Below, piece after piece: positions 1 through 6,827 of a stretch of DNA of 16,511 nt (position 1 is its first letter; each line of letters begins with the position of its first letter). The DNA is from JBOHHM01 sp050725495 (GTDB lineage Bacteria; Pseudomonadota; Gammaproteobacteria; Burkholderiales; Burkholderiaceae_C), in the NCBI GenBank assembly GCA_050725495.1, contig JBOHHM010000150.1, positions 1 to 16,511 on the forward strand. Direction: 5' to 3'. Under the pieces are notes generated by a model. That model was not told the DNA's origin, ran no database searches, and saw only the letters and a program-made list of their open reading frames with translations. The position numbers were made by a program, and so were the translations under genes.

Positions 1-204
1 TTCAACAAGGGCGAGTACAGGCATGTCGAAGGCAAGCGCATCCTGGAGCCGATCAAGGGCAAGCTGGCCAACACGCTGGTCGAGATGGAGCAAGACATTC
101 AAAGCTCGATCAGCTACTCGGGCGGCAGAAAGCTGATGGACATCCGCAAGGTCAACTATGTGATTCTGGGCGGCGACAACGCGGGCGAACACCTGCTGAT
201 GTAA
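1..204 (+). CDS. guaC: GMP reductase, C-terminal fragment
   Basis: This is the last 67 codons of a gene that begins before the window. It is open in frame 1 from base 1 and ends with TAA at 202-204. The peptide reads F-N-K-G-E-Y-R-H-V-E-G-K, then MEQDIQSSISYSGGRKLMDI, then a tail ending AGEHLLM. The V-E-G-K stretch followed by an M-x-Q-D-[IL]-Q-S-S-I-S-Y-[SA]-G-G block is the C-terminal signature I recall from the GMP reductase type found in Gram-positive bacteria (IMP dehydrogenase/GMP reductase fold). That enzyme converts GMP to IMP with NADPH in purine salvage. The catalytic cysteine loop lies outside the window, so a relative in the IMPDH/GMPR family is not excluded. The gene converges on the hydrolase at 228-1079 with only 23 bp between, and I see no clear terminator hairpin in that gap. 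Confidence 0.75.
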   Translation, partial: FNKGEYRHVEGKRILEPIKGKLANTLVEMEQDIQSSISYSGGRKLMDIRKVNYVILGGDNAGEHLLM

Positions 205-227
205 GCCGTCCTTGCAGTGGGCGCCGG

Positions 228-1079
228 CTACTCGTGCAGCAGCTCCAGCGCGATCCGGTTCAATCGATGCGCCGGATCGGCCAGCGCCTCCACGATGCTG
301 AAGTGGTTGAGCATGGGCAGCACCTCGCACAGCTGCACGACATCGTCGCCCCAGGCCTGCTGAATCAGCTCGTTCTGTCGCAGGAATTCCGCGCTCTCCA
401 GGCCGCCGACGACCGTGTGCAGCGCGCCGTGACGCGGCTTGGGCAGCCTGGCCGGGCTGGCCTGCTGAACCTGGGCCGGCGTGAGTTGCAGCGAGTCCTG
501 GAGAAACGGCGTGTGCATCAGCGGCTCGAGCTCGTACAGGCCTGAGAGCGACAGCGCATTTCTCGTCAGATCCGGCGGCAGCTCCGGGTCACAGGCCTGC
601 CAGTCGCACAGCAGCATCATCGCCGCCAGATGGCCACCGGCGGAGTGTCCCGCCACGGTGATGTGCCTGGGGTTGCCACCGTAGTGGGCGATGTTGCGCC
701 AGGTCCAGGCCAGGGCCTTGACCATTTGCATCGTGACCTGTGGAATCGTCACAGCCGGGCACAGGGCGTAGTTAGGAATCACGACGCAGGCCCCGGCCCG
801 GGTGAAGGCGGGCGCGACAAACGACTGGTCAGCCTTGTCGAGCGAGCGCCAGTAGCCGCCATGGATGAACACCAAGACTGGCGCATGGGCCCGGGTGGTC
901 GGAAAGATGTCCAGCGTTTCGTTGGGCCCCTGCCCATACCTCACATCGAGGCACCTCGACTGCGAGACCCGCACGCTGGCCGAGTCTGCAGCCCAGCGCC
1001 TGAAATGCTCTTCATGCTCGGGCACCAGCGCGCGGTTGTTGTACATGCGGTCCAGCCAGTTCGGGTCGTAGCTTGCCAT
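228..1079 (-). CDS. Alpha/beta hydrolase (esterase / arylformamidase-like)
   Basis: A 283-residue soluble alpha/beta hydrolase. The oxyanion-hole motif HGGYW is at residues 73-77. The nucleophile elbow G-H-S-A-G-G is at 144-149, with Ser146 as nucleophile. A C-terminal L-N-H-F-S segment (about His259) would supply the catalytic histidine. The HGG(Y/F)W plus GHSAGGH pairing is typical of the BD-FAE / kynurenine-formamidase-like branch of the hormone-sensitive-lipase group, so a small ester or N-formyl amide is a reasonable substrate class, but the true substrate cannot be read from sequence. The ATG start is supported by AAGGAG about 6 bases upstream (minus strand, near 1085-1090). The gene is divergent from the GntR regulator, sharing a 118-bp promoter region, so the regulator may control it too (inference). 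It has no signal peptide and is probably cytoplasmic. Confidence 0.85.
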   Translation of the reverse strand: MASYDPNWLDRMYNNRALVPEHEEHFRRWAADSASVRVSQSRCLDVRYGQGPNETLDIFPTTRAHAPVLVFIHGGYWRSLDKADQSFVAPAFTRAGACVVIPNYALCPAVTIPQVTMQMVKALAWTWRNIAHYGGNPRHITVAGHSAGGHLAAMMLLCDWQACDPELPPDLTRNALSLSGLYELEPLMHTPFLQDSLQLTPAQVQQASPARLPKPRHGALHTVVGGLESAEFLRQNELIQQAWGDDVVQLCEVLPMLNHFSIVEALADPAHRLNRIALELLHE

Positions 1080-1171
1080 GGGCTCTCCTTAGGGGCGCCA
1101 TCTTGGCACAGCCCGCCACCGCCCCGGCGCTCCGCACAAACCCTGAGAGGCGCTGAGGCAAATTACTGTAT

Positions 1172-1183
1172 TCTGTATACAGA
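1172..1183. promoter_or_regulatory. Palindromic operator candidate for the adjacent GntR/FCD regulator
   Basis: TCTGTATACAGA is a perfect 12-bp palindrome ending 14 bp before the regulator start codon. The half-site CTGTAT also occurs 7 bp upstream as a direct copy (1166-1171), giving two in-phase half-sites. A short palindrome centred on GTATAC is the kind of site bound by FCD-type GntR regulators, so autoregulation and control of the downstream operon, and possibly of the divergent hydrolase, is inferred. The -10 and -35 boxes are not clear by eye. Confidence 0.5.
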
Positions 1184-1197
1184 CTCCAAAATCTCCC

Positions 1198-1899
1198 ATG
1201 CCCGCCCCACTCGTCAAACTCGAAGCCGCCCCCGACCTGGTCGAGCAGGTCTACCGCGCCCTGCTCGACGCGATCTGCGAGGGCTCGCTCGCGCCGGGGC
1301 AGCGCATCACGCAGGAAGAGATTGCCGAGCAACTGGCGGTGTCGCGCCAGCCCGTGCTGCAGGCCTTGCGCCTGCTGAAAAAAGACGGTTTCGTTCACGA
1401 TGCGGGCGTGGGCACCGGTGCCAGGGGCCGCGGCGTGCAGGTCGCGCCGCTGGACGCCGACTGGATCGCCAAGGTCTACCAGGTGCGCGGCGCACTCGAT
1501 GCGCTGGCCGCCCGCCTGGCCGCCGCTCAGCGCTACCAGATCGACGGCCGACTGATCGAGCAGGGCCGCAAGGCCGCGCGCGGCAAGAACATCAAGGCCA
1601 TGATCGACGCCGACCTGGCGTTTCACAGCGCGATCTACGCCGCCTCGCAAAACCCGCTGATCGAGCAAAGCGCACAGCTGCATTGGCGCCATCTGCGCCG
1701 TGTCATGGGCGCCGTGCTGCAGTCGTCGACGCAGCGCGAGGCCGTCTGGGACGAGCATGAAGCCATCGCCCGGGCCATCGCCGCTGGCGACGCCGAGCGC
1801 GCCGTGCGGCTGATCGACCGCCACAGCCAGCAGGCCAGCCGCGAGCTGGCCGCACGGCTGTCCCAGGTTCTCAACACCCCAACCGGAGACAAAGCATGA
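1198..1899 (+). CDS. GntR family transcriptional regulator with FCD ligand-binding domain
   Basis: A 233-residue regulator. The N-terminal winged helix spans about residues 12-75 (L-V-E-Q-V-Y-R-A-L-L-D-A-I entry, then I-T-Q-E-E-I-A-E-Q-L-A-V-S-R recognition helix region with Q-P-V-L-Q-A-L-R-L-L). The C-terminal all-helical FCD domain spans about 88-225. Putative metal/ligand residues of the FCD type are Asp139 and His143 (D-x3-H in D-L-A-F-H), His187 (D-E-H-E-A) and His209 (D-R-H-S). Such proteins are usually repressors of an adjacent catabolic operon, released by a carboxylate metabolite. The gene ends in ATGA, overlapping the start of the dioxygenase gene by 4 bases, so the two are translationally coupled. 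No Shine-Dalgarno is visible before ATG 1198, which is odd beside its neighbours. The region lies downstream of a perfect palindrome. Effector unknown. Confidence 0.9.
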   Translation: MPAPLVKLEAAPDLVEQVYRALLDAICEGSLAPGQRITQEEIAEQLAVSRQPVLQALRLLKKDGFVHDAGVGTGARGRGVQVAPLDADWIAKVYQVRGALDALAARLAAAQRYQIDGRLIEQGRKAARGKNIKAMIDADLAFHSAIYAASQNPLIEQSAQLHWRHLRRVMGAVLQSSTQREAVWDEHEAIARAIAAGDAERAVRLIDRHSQQASRELAARLSQVLNTPTGDKA

Positions 1900-2768
1900 G
1901 ACTGAGCCAACAGCAGCGCGAACAGTTCGACCGTGACGGTTACCTGTTCTTCCCGGCCCTGTTTGCGCCTGAGGAAACCCAGGTCCTGATCGACGCCGTG
2001 CCCGAACTCTACAGCCGCCGCGAGGCCTACAACGTGCGCGAGAAGGGCTCGGACGCCGTGCGGACCAACTTCGCCGCCCACCTGTACAGCGAGCCTTTCG
2101 CGAAACTCGCGCGCCATCCGCGCATGGTCGAGCCGGTCGAAGACCTGTTGGGCGAGAAGCTCTACATGCACCAGTTCAAGATCAACGGCAAGATGGCTTT
2201 TGAAGGCGACGTCTGGCAGTGGCACCAGGACTACGGCACCTGGCTCAACGACGACCTGATGCCGACCGAACGCGCGATGAACGTCGCGATCTTCCTCGAC
2301 GATGTGACCGAGTACAACGGCCCGCTGATGTTCATTCCGGGCAGCCACAAGAAGGGCGTGGTCGAGGCCCGGCACGACCTCACCACCACCAGCTACCCGC
2401 TGTGGACGGTCAACAACGAACTGATCACCGAGCTCGTGAACCGGGCTGGCGGCAAGCAGGGCGGCATCGTCGCGCCCAAGGGCCCGGCCGGCTCGATGAT
2501 CCTGTTCCACAGCTGCCTGCTCCATGCCTCCAGCAGCAACCTCTCGCCGTTCAACCGCGTCAGCGTCTACCTGAGCCTGTGCGCGGTGAGCAACCACATC
2601 CGCCGCCACAAGCGGCCCGAGTACATCGCGCACCGCGACTTCACGCCGATTGCCTGCCTGCCCGACGACTGCCTGTTGAAAGACTACCCGGTGAACCTGC
2701 CGTGGCAGAACGGTCTGCCCGCGAGCGCGCTGCTGACCTCGCTGGAAGAACTGAAACTGGCCGCCTGA
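1896..2768 (+). CDS. Phytanoyl-CoA dioxygenase (PhyH) family Fe(II)/2-oxoglutarate oxygenase
   Basis: A 290-residue non-haem iron oxygenase of the PhyH/EctD superfamily. The opening F-D-R-D-G-Y-L-F-F-P is the family N-terminal signature. The 2-His-1-Asp iron triad is His110 and Asp112 (W-H-Q-D-Y-G) with distal His210 (L-L-H-A-S-S-S-N). Arg221 (P-F-N-R) fits the 2-oxoglutarate carboxylate clamp. F-I-P-G-S-H at 146-151 is also conserved in this fold. The enzyme would couple 2-oxoglutarate decarboxylation to hydroxylation, or to oxidative cleavage, of an unknown small substrate. Its start overlaps the regulator stop (ATGA), with GGAG in the right place upstream. Only about 10 bp separate it from the SAF-domain oxidoreductase gene. 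The operon context argues for a catabolic oxygenation step rather than osmolyte (ectoine) hydroxylation, as no ectoine genes are nearby. Confidence 0.88.
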   Translation: MRLSQQQREQFDRDGYLFFPALFAPEETQVLIDAVPELYSRREAYNVREKGSDAVRTNFAAHLYSEPFAKLARHPRMVEPVEDLLGEKLYMHQFKINGKMAFEGDVWQWHQDYGTWLNDDLMPTERAMNVAIFLDDVTEYNGPLMFIPGSHKKGVVEARHDLTTTSYPLWTVNNELITELVNRAGGKQGGIVAPKGPAGSMILFHSCLLHASSSNLSPFNRVSVYLSLCAVSNHIRRHKRPEYIAHRDFTPIACLPDDCLLKDYPVNLPWQNGLPASALLTSLEELKLAA

Positions 2769-2778
2769 GACCCCGCCC

Positions 2779-4167
2779 ATGAGCCTTCACACCAAACTCC
2801 AGCAGCGCGCTGCCGACGGCAAGCCCGTGCGCATCGGCCTGATCGGGGCCGGCAAATTCGGCTCGATGTACTTGGCACAAATCCCGCGCACGCCGGGCGT
2901 GCACCTGGTCGGCATTGCCGACCTGTCACCCGACACCGCCCGCGTCAACCTCGCGCGCGTGGGCTGGAAACCCGAAAGAACCCAGGCGGCATCGCTGCAA
3001 GATGCTATCAAAACAGGAGCGACGCACGTCAGCGACGACTGGCAGGCGCTGGTCCGCCACCCGGCGATCGACGTCATTGTCGAATGCACGGGTCATCCGA
3101 TCGCAGCGGTCGACCACTGCCTGGCAGCGTTTGCGCAGGGCAAGCATGTGGTCAATGTCACGGTCGAGGCCGACGCCTTCTGCGGCCCGCTGCTCGCGGC
3201 CAGGGCCGCACAGGCCGGCGTGATCTATTCGATGGCTTTTGGCGACCAGCCCGCGCTGATCTGCGACCTGGTCGACTGGGCGCGCACCTGCGGCTTTCCG
3301 GTCGTCGCGGCAGGGCGCGGCCACAAGTGGTTGCCGCATTTCTGCGAATCGACACCCGACACCGTTTGGGGCCACTACGGCCTGACGCCCGAACAGGCGG
3401 CGCGCGGCGGTCTCAACCCCAAGATGTTCAACAGCTTCCTCGACGGCTCCAAGCCCTCGATCGAATGCGCGGCCGTGGCCAACGCCACAGGCCTCGACGT
3501 GCCCAGCAACGGCCTGCTCTATCCGCCGGCCAGCATCGCAGACATTCCGTTCGTCACGCGCCCGCGCAGCGAAGGCGGCGTGCTGGAGCGCAAGGGCATG
3601 GTCGAGGTGATCTCCTCGCTCGAAGCCGACGGCCGCCCCATCCCCTACGACATCCGCATGGGCGTCTGGGTCACGGTCGAAGGCGAGACCGACTACATCA
3701 GGAACTGCTTTGAGGAGTACAACGCCCACACCGACCCGACAGGGCACTATTTCACGCTCTACAAGCGCTGGCATCTGATCGGCCTGGAAGTCGGCGTGTC
3801 GGTCGCCAGCGTGGCGCTGCGCGGCGAACCCACGGGCGTGGCCGAGGGCTGGAACGCCGACGTGGTCGCCACAGCCAAGCGCGACCTCCACCCCGGCGAA
3901 CTGCTCGACGGCGAGGGCGGCTACACCGTCTGGGGCAAGCTGCTGCCCGCAGCCAGCTCCTTGCAGATAGGCGGCCTGCATGACCAGGCAAAGGGTGGAT
4001 TGCCCTTGGGCCTGGCGCACAACGTCAAGCTCGTGCGCGCGGTGAAGAAAGGCCAGAGCCTGAGCTGGGCCGATGTCGCCATGGACATGTCGACCCACGC
4101 CTACAGGATCCGCAGGGAGATGGAAGCCAGCTGCGCGCCGCGGCACACCATGTTGCAAGCTGCCTGA
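2779..4167 (+). CDS. NAD(P)-dependent oxidoreductase, homoserine-dehydrogenase-like Rossmann domain with C-terminal SAF domain
   Basis: A 462-residue protein. The N-terminal Rossmann fold has R-I-G-L-I-G-A-G-K-F-G (GxGxxG at 23-28) and an E-C-T-G-H-P segment near the end of the dinucleotide domain, like homoserine dehydrogenase or Gfo/Idh/MocA enzymes. A middle catalytic-type region follows, and a C-terminal SAF-like stretch of about 90 residues begins near V-V-A-T-A-K-R-D-L-H-P-G-E-L-L-D-G-E-G-G. SAF domains occur in FlgA, antifreeze proteins and sialic-acid synthases, so similar proteins are often mislabelled as flagellar. Nothing flagellar is nearby, and a cytosolic dehydrogenase in a sugar-acid or polyol route is likelier (inference). 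The Shine-Dalgarno is weak (GAG). The gene holds a low-GC 17-bp mini-repeat at 3004-3020, read in frame as A-I-K-T-G. Substrate unknown. Confidence 0.8.
   Translation: MSLHTKLQQRAADGKPVRIGLIGAGKFGSMYLAQIPRTPGVHLVGIADLSPDTARVNLARVGWKPERTQAASLQDAIKTGATHVSDDWQALVRHPAIDVIVECTGHPIAAVDHCLAAFAQGKHVVNVTVEADAFCGPLLAARAAQAGVIYSMAFGDQPALICDLVDWARTCGFPVVAAGRGHKWLPHFCESTPDTVWGHYGLTPEQAARGGLNPKMFNSFLDGSKPSIECAAVANATGLDVPSNGLLYPPASIADIPFVTRPRSEGGVLERKGMVEVISSLEADGRPIPYDIRMGVWVTVEGETDYIRNCFEEYNAHTDPTGHYFTLYKRWHLIGLEVGVSVASVALRGEPTGVAEGWNADVVATAKRDLHPGELLDGEGGYTVWGKLLPAASSLQIGGLHDQAKGGLPLGLAHNVKLVRAVKKGQSLSWADVAMDMSTHAYRIRREMEASCAPRHTMLQAA
3004..3020 (+). repeat. 17-bp mini-repeat, copy 1 (inside the SAF oxidoreductase gene)
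   Basis: GCTATCAAAACAGGAGC. It matches the copy at 13279-13295 (minus strand) at 15 of 17 positions and the first 12 bases of the copy at 7053-7069 (minus strand). It is AT-richer than its surroundings and is read in frame without breaking the gene. Confidence 0.6.
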
Positions 4168-4182
4168 CAGAAAATGGCGCCT

Positions 4183-4207
4183 GTCTGCTTTCATGATGGA
4201 GGCAGAC
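4183..4207 (+). other. Small inverted repeat between the SAF oxidoreductase and reductase genes
   Basis: GTCTGC at 4183-4188 and GCAGAC at 4202-4207 are exact inverted arms around a 13-base loop in the 59-bp gap before the reductase gene. There is no T run, so it is not a classic terminator. It could tune mRNA stability or be a weak operator; it may also be chance. Confidence 0.3.
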
Positions 4208-4226
4208 TCCAACCTCAGGAACAGTT

Positions 4227-5096
4227 ATGAACATTGCAGTACTGGGCATAGGCTTCATGGGCTTTCCCATGGCGCGCCGCCTGTGCGAGGCGGGCCACAG
4301 CGTCCATGTGTGGAACCGTTCGCGCGACAAGGCCGAGCGCGTCGCGGCCTTCGGCGCCACCGTGCACGAGCACGCGAGTGACGCCGCGCGCGAGGCCGAC
4401 ATCGTCGTCACGATGCTCGAGAACGGCGCGGTCGTAGGCGATGTGCTGTTCACGCAGGGCGCGGCCCAGGCCATGAAGCCGGGCACGCTGGTCGTCGACA
4501 TGTCCTCGATCAAGCCGCGCGAGGCGCGCGACCATGCCGCCCGCCTCGGCGAGCGGGGCCTCGCGCATCTGGACGCACCGGTGTCGGGTGGCACGCTCGG
4601 CGCCGAGCAAGGCACGCTGGTCATCATGGTCGGCGGCAAGCCGGCTGACTTCGAGCGCGCCCGCCCCGTGTTCGAGGTGTTCGGCCGCGCCACCCATGTG
4701 GGCCCGCATGGCACGGGCCAGCTCACCAAACTCGCGAACCAGATGATCGTGGGCATCACGATCGGCGCGGTCGCCGAGGCCCTGCTGCTGTGCGAAAAAG
4801 GCGGCGCCGACATGGCCAAGGTCAGGGACGCGATCACCGGCGGCTTTGCCGACAGCCGCATCCTGCAAGTTCATGGCCAGCGCATGGTCGATCGCGACTT
4901 TGCGCCGCGTGCCCGCATGTCGGTGCAGCTCAAGGACATGCGCAATGCGCTGGCGACGGCCGACGAAATCGGTTTTGACGCGCCGATCACGCGGCTGTTT
5001 GAACAGCTCTATGCCGACGGCATCGAGCATGGACTGACCGACCTGGACCACGCCGGCCTGTTCGTCGAGCTGGCCAGCCGCAATGGCATGCAGTGA
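4227..5096 (+). CDS. 3-hydroxyisobutyrate dehydrogenase / tartronate semialdehyde reductase family oxidoreductase
   Basis: A 289-residue beta-hydroxyacid dehydrogenase, the usual length for the family. The NAD(P)-binding G-I-G-F-M-G motif is at residues 7-12. The substrate signature D-A-P-V-S-G-G is at 116-122. Catalytic Lys168 sits in T-K-L-A-N-Q-M. The C-terminal helical domain has the family L-K-D-M motif (about 235-238). Asn30-Arg31-Ser32 after the second strand resembles NADP-preferring members, though this is only suggestive. It would interconvert a beta-hydroxyacid and a semialdehyde such as tartronate semialdehyde/glycerate. AGGAA precedes the ATG. It is probably the last gene of the GntR-controlled operon, being followed by the tRNA-Ala promoter rather than another same-strand protein gene. 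Exact substrate is not determinable here. Confidence 0.88.
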   Translation: MNIAVLGIGFMGFPMARRLCEAGHSVHVWNRSRDKAERVAAFGATVHEHASDAAREADIVVTMLENGAVVGDVLFTQGAAQAMKPGTLVVDMSSIKPREARDHAARLGERGLAHLDAPVSGGTLGAEQGTLVIMVGGKPADFERARPVFEVFGRATHVGPHGTGQLTKLANQMIVGITIGAVAEALLLCEKGGADMAKVRDAITGGFADSRILQVHGQRMVDRDFAPRARMSVQLKDMRNALATADEIGFDAPITRLFEQLYADGIEHGLTDLDHAGLFVELASRNGMQ

Positions 5097-5129
5097 GAAG
5101 GGGCAGCCGGCGCGCCTTTCAGCGGAGCT

Positions 5130-5138
5130 TGCTATACT
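5130..5138 (+). promoter_or_regulatory. Extended -10 promoter for tRNA-Ala
   Basis: TGCTATACT is an extended -10 box (TGn followed by TATACT, 5 of 6 to TATAAT) ending 12 bases before the mature tRNA 5' end. No convincing -35 is seen, which is usual for extended -10 promoters. Confidence 0.6.
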
Positions 5139-5149
5139 GAAAGCCTCTT

Positions 5150-5225
<76 letters not shown>

Positions 5226-5232
5226 AGATTCG

Positions 5233-5259
5233 AAGGCCAGGCAGAAACCTGGCCTTTTT
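5233..5259 (+). terminator. Rho-independent terminator after tRNA-Ala
   Basis: AAGGCCAGG (5233-5241) pairs perfectly with CCTGGCCTT (5248-5256) around a 6-nt loop, followed by a T run to 5259. It starts 8 bases after the tRNA 3' end. Confidence 0.85.
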
Positions 5260-5266
5260 CTTGCGC

Positions 5267-5272
5267 TACAAT
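5267..5272 (+). promoter_or_regulatory. -10 box for tRNA-Lys
   Basis: TACAAT (5 of 6 to consensus) lies just after the tRNA-Ala terminator and 49 bases before the tRNA-Lys 5' end, giving a leader of about 40 nt. A -35 is not obvious. The intervening terminator makes a separate promoter for the second tRNA likely. Confidence 0.45.
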
Positions 5273-5321
5273 GCAGGTCTTCACCGGATACGGCAAGTCG
5301 CATCGCGGCGAACCATCAGTC

Positions 5322-5397
5322 GGGTTCTTAGCTCAGTTGGTAGAGCAGCGGACTCTTAATCCGTAGGTCGTAGGTTCGAATCCTACAGGACCCACCA
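5322..5397 (+). tRNA. tRNA-Lys, anticodon CTT
   Basis: A complete 76-nt cloverleaf with encoded CCA. The acceptor is GGGTTCT paired with AGGACCC. The D-arm is GCTC...GAGC. The anticodon stem-loop is GCGGA-CTCTTAA-TCCGT with CTT at 5355-5357. The T-arm is GTAGG-TTCGAAT-CCTAC. It reads AAG, the preferred lysine codon in GC-rich genes such as those in this window. Confidence 0.95.
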
Positions 5398-5402
5398 CTT
5401 CC

Positions 5403-5441
5403 ACAAGGGACTTGGCCGCAGGGTCAAGTCCCTTGTCTTTT
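5403..5441 (+). terminator. Rho-independent terminator after tRNA-Lys
   Basis: ACAAGGGACTTG (5403-5414) pairs perfectly over 12 bp with CAAGTCCCTTGT (5425-5436) around a 10-nt loop, followed by CTTTT. It lies 5 bases after the tRNA 3' end. Confidence 0.85.
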
Positions 5442-5449
5442 GGCCACAG

Positions 5450-5503
5450 GGTCGCCCCAAGGCAAAAACGGCCCCCTCGGGGGGCAGCGAAGCGTGGGGG
5501 CTC
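5450..5503 (+). repeat. GC-rich repeat element, copy A (upstream of the MFS gene)
   Basis: The stretch runs G-G-T-CGCCCCAAGG, a short AAAAAC spacer, CCCCCTCGGGGGGC, AGCGAAGCG, then TGGGGGCTC. The same ordered blocks recur on the minus strand at 13098-13178 inside hisC. The CGCCCC and GGGGGC ends can pair, with a CCCCC-TC-GGGGG hairpin in the middle. I recall similar elements as common upstream of genes in Comamonadaceae, which is from memory and unverified. It sits in the 5' region of the exporter gene and may lie in its leader. Confidence 0.7.
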
Positions 5504-5518
5504 AGATCTGGAGGCCCG

Positions 5519-6748
5519 ATGAACCCCGATGCCGATCAACTCTGGCGTGCGCCGCGCTGGGCTCTGGCCGCGCTGCTTGCCGTGCTCGGCATGCTCGGGC
5601 CGTTCTCGATCGACACCTACCTGCCCGCGTTTTCCGGCATCGCGCGTTCGCTCGGGGCCTCGCCGGCGCAGATGCAGCAGACGCTGTCGGCCTATTTGTT
5701 CGGTTTTGCCTTCATGAACCTGTTTCATGGCGCGCTGGCCGACAGCTTTGGCCGGCGACCCGTCGTGTTGTGGGGGCTTGCGGTCTTCACGCTGGCCTCG
5801 GCCGGCTGTGCGCTTTCGCAAAACATCGGGCAGCTGGTGTTGTTCCGGGCTTTGCAAGGCCTGTCCACCGGCGCTGGCATCGTGGTCTCGCGGGCCGTGA
5901 TCCGCGACATGTTCCCGCCGGCTCAGGCCCAGCAGGTGATGAGCCAGGTCACGATTTTTTTCGGCGTGGCCCCGGCCATTGCACCGATCATCGGCGGCTG
6001 GCTGTTTGTCCATGCCGGCTGGCACAGCATCTTCTGGTTTTTGACCGCCGTGGGCCTGCTGCTGTGGGCCGCCAACTACCAGCTGCTGCCCGAAACCCTG
6101 CACGCCAGCCAGCGCCAGCCCTTCCATCCGCGGCATTTGATGCAGGGCTATGGGCAGCTGGGGCTCAATCCGCGCTTTGTGCTGCTGGCCCTGGCCAGTG
6201 GCGTGCCGTTCAACGGCATGTTTCTCTATGTGCTGGCCGCCCCGGCTTTCCTGGGCAACCACCTGGCGCTCCAGCCCACGGAATTTTTCTGGTTCTTCAT
6301 GCTGACCATTGCCGGCATCATGCTGGGCTCCTGGGTCAGCGGCCGCATGGCCGGCAGGATCGCGCCCAAGCGGCAAATTCGCCATGGCTTTGTGATCATG
6401 CTGGCGGTGTCCGTTCTGAATCTGGCCGCCAATTTCTTGTGGGTGCCCCATGCCGCCTGGGCGCTGCTGCCGATTGCGGTCTTTGCGTTCGGCTGGGCCT
6501 TGATGGTGCCGGTGGTCACGCTGCTGGTGCTGGACCTGCATCCCGAGCGGCGCGGCCTGGCCTCGTCCTTGCAGGCCGTCATAGGCTCCAGCGCCAACGG
6601 CGTGGTGGCCGGCGTGATCGCGCCGCTGGTCATGCATTCAACGCTCTGGCTGGCCCTGGCCTCGCTGCTGATGATGGGCGTGGGCCTGGTGGCCTGGATC
6701 TGGCTGCACCGCCGCTGGCCCGAAATCGGCCGCGCCGTCTCCCAATAA
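5519..6748 (+). CDS. MFS multidrug exporter, Bcr/CflA type
   Basis: A 409-residue inner-membrane protein with about 12 hydrophobic segments. The N-terminal G-P-F-S-I-D-T-Y-L-P-A-F in helix 1 is a hallmark of the Bcr/CflA (DHA1) drug:H+ antiporters. MFS motif A appears as G-A-L-A-D-S-F-G-R-R-P between helices 2 and 3. R-A-L-Q-G motif B occurs in helix 4, and G-V-A-P-A-I-A-P-I-I-G-G (motif C, antiporter signature) in helix 5. It should export hydrophobic drugs, or perhaps amino acids or sulfonamides, with proton exchange; substrate is not predictable. GGAG stands 8 bases before the ATG. It stands alone between the tRNA genes and the convergent helicase gene and ends at a bidirectional terminator. 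The repeat element in its upstream region may affect its expression. Confidence 0.88.
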   Translation: MNPDADQLWRAPRWALAALLAVLGMLGPFSIDTYLPAFSGIARSLGASPAQMQQTLSAYLFGFAFMNLFHGALADSFGRRPVVLWGLAVFTLASAGCALSQNIGQLVLFRALQGLSTGAGIVVSRAVIRDMFPPAQAQQVMSQVTIFFGVAPAIAPIIGGWLFVHAGWHSIFWFLTAVGLLLWAANYQLLPETLHASQRQPFHPRHLMQGYGQLGLNPRFVLLALASGVPFNGMFLYVLAAPAFLGNHLALQPTEFFWFFMLTIAGIMLGSWVSGRMAGRIAPKRQIRHGFVIMLAVSVLNLAANFLWVPHAAWALLPIAVFAFGWALMVPVVTLLVLDLHPERRGLASSLQAVIGSSANGVVAGVIAPLVMHSTLWLALASLLMMGVGLVAWIWLHRRWPEIGRAVSQ

Positions 6749-6772
6749 GCTGTCCCTGAATAGCCAACAAGT

Positions 6773-6808
6773 AAAAACGCCCGCAAGTTCTGCAACTTGC
6801 GGGCGTTT
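6773..6808. terminator. Bidirectional terminator between the MFS exporter and the helicase gene
   Basis: A perfect 15-bp stem: AAACGCCCGCAAGTT (6775-6789) with its complement at 6794-6808 and a 4-nt CTGC loop. Read on the minus strand it continues into TTTTT (6777-6773), serving the helicase gene that stops at 6828. On the plus strand it ends in TTT and can serve the exporter gene. Confidence 0.88.
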
Positions 6809-6827
6809 GATGTTCGCGTCTGCCGGA

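Noticed and set aside
630..1760. A 376-codon plus-strand open frame spanning the hydrolase/GntR intergenic region
   Set aside because: It crosses a promoter region and runs antisense to the hydrolase and out of frame in the regulator; no domain.
2779..4167. Flagellar FlgA-like function for the SAF-domain protein
   Set aside because: The SAF domain is shared by unrelated proteins; the N-terminal dinucleotide-binding fold and catabolic neighbours argue for a dehydrogenase.
2926..4212. A 428-codon minus-strand open frame opposite the SAF oxidoreductase gene
   Set aside because: The other strand carries clear Rossmann and SAF features in an operon; this one is a compositional shadow.
6749..6764. 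A sixth GCT...AGC mini-repeat after the MFS gene
   Set aside because: It is 16 bp, lacks the GCTA start and shares little with the other copies.
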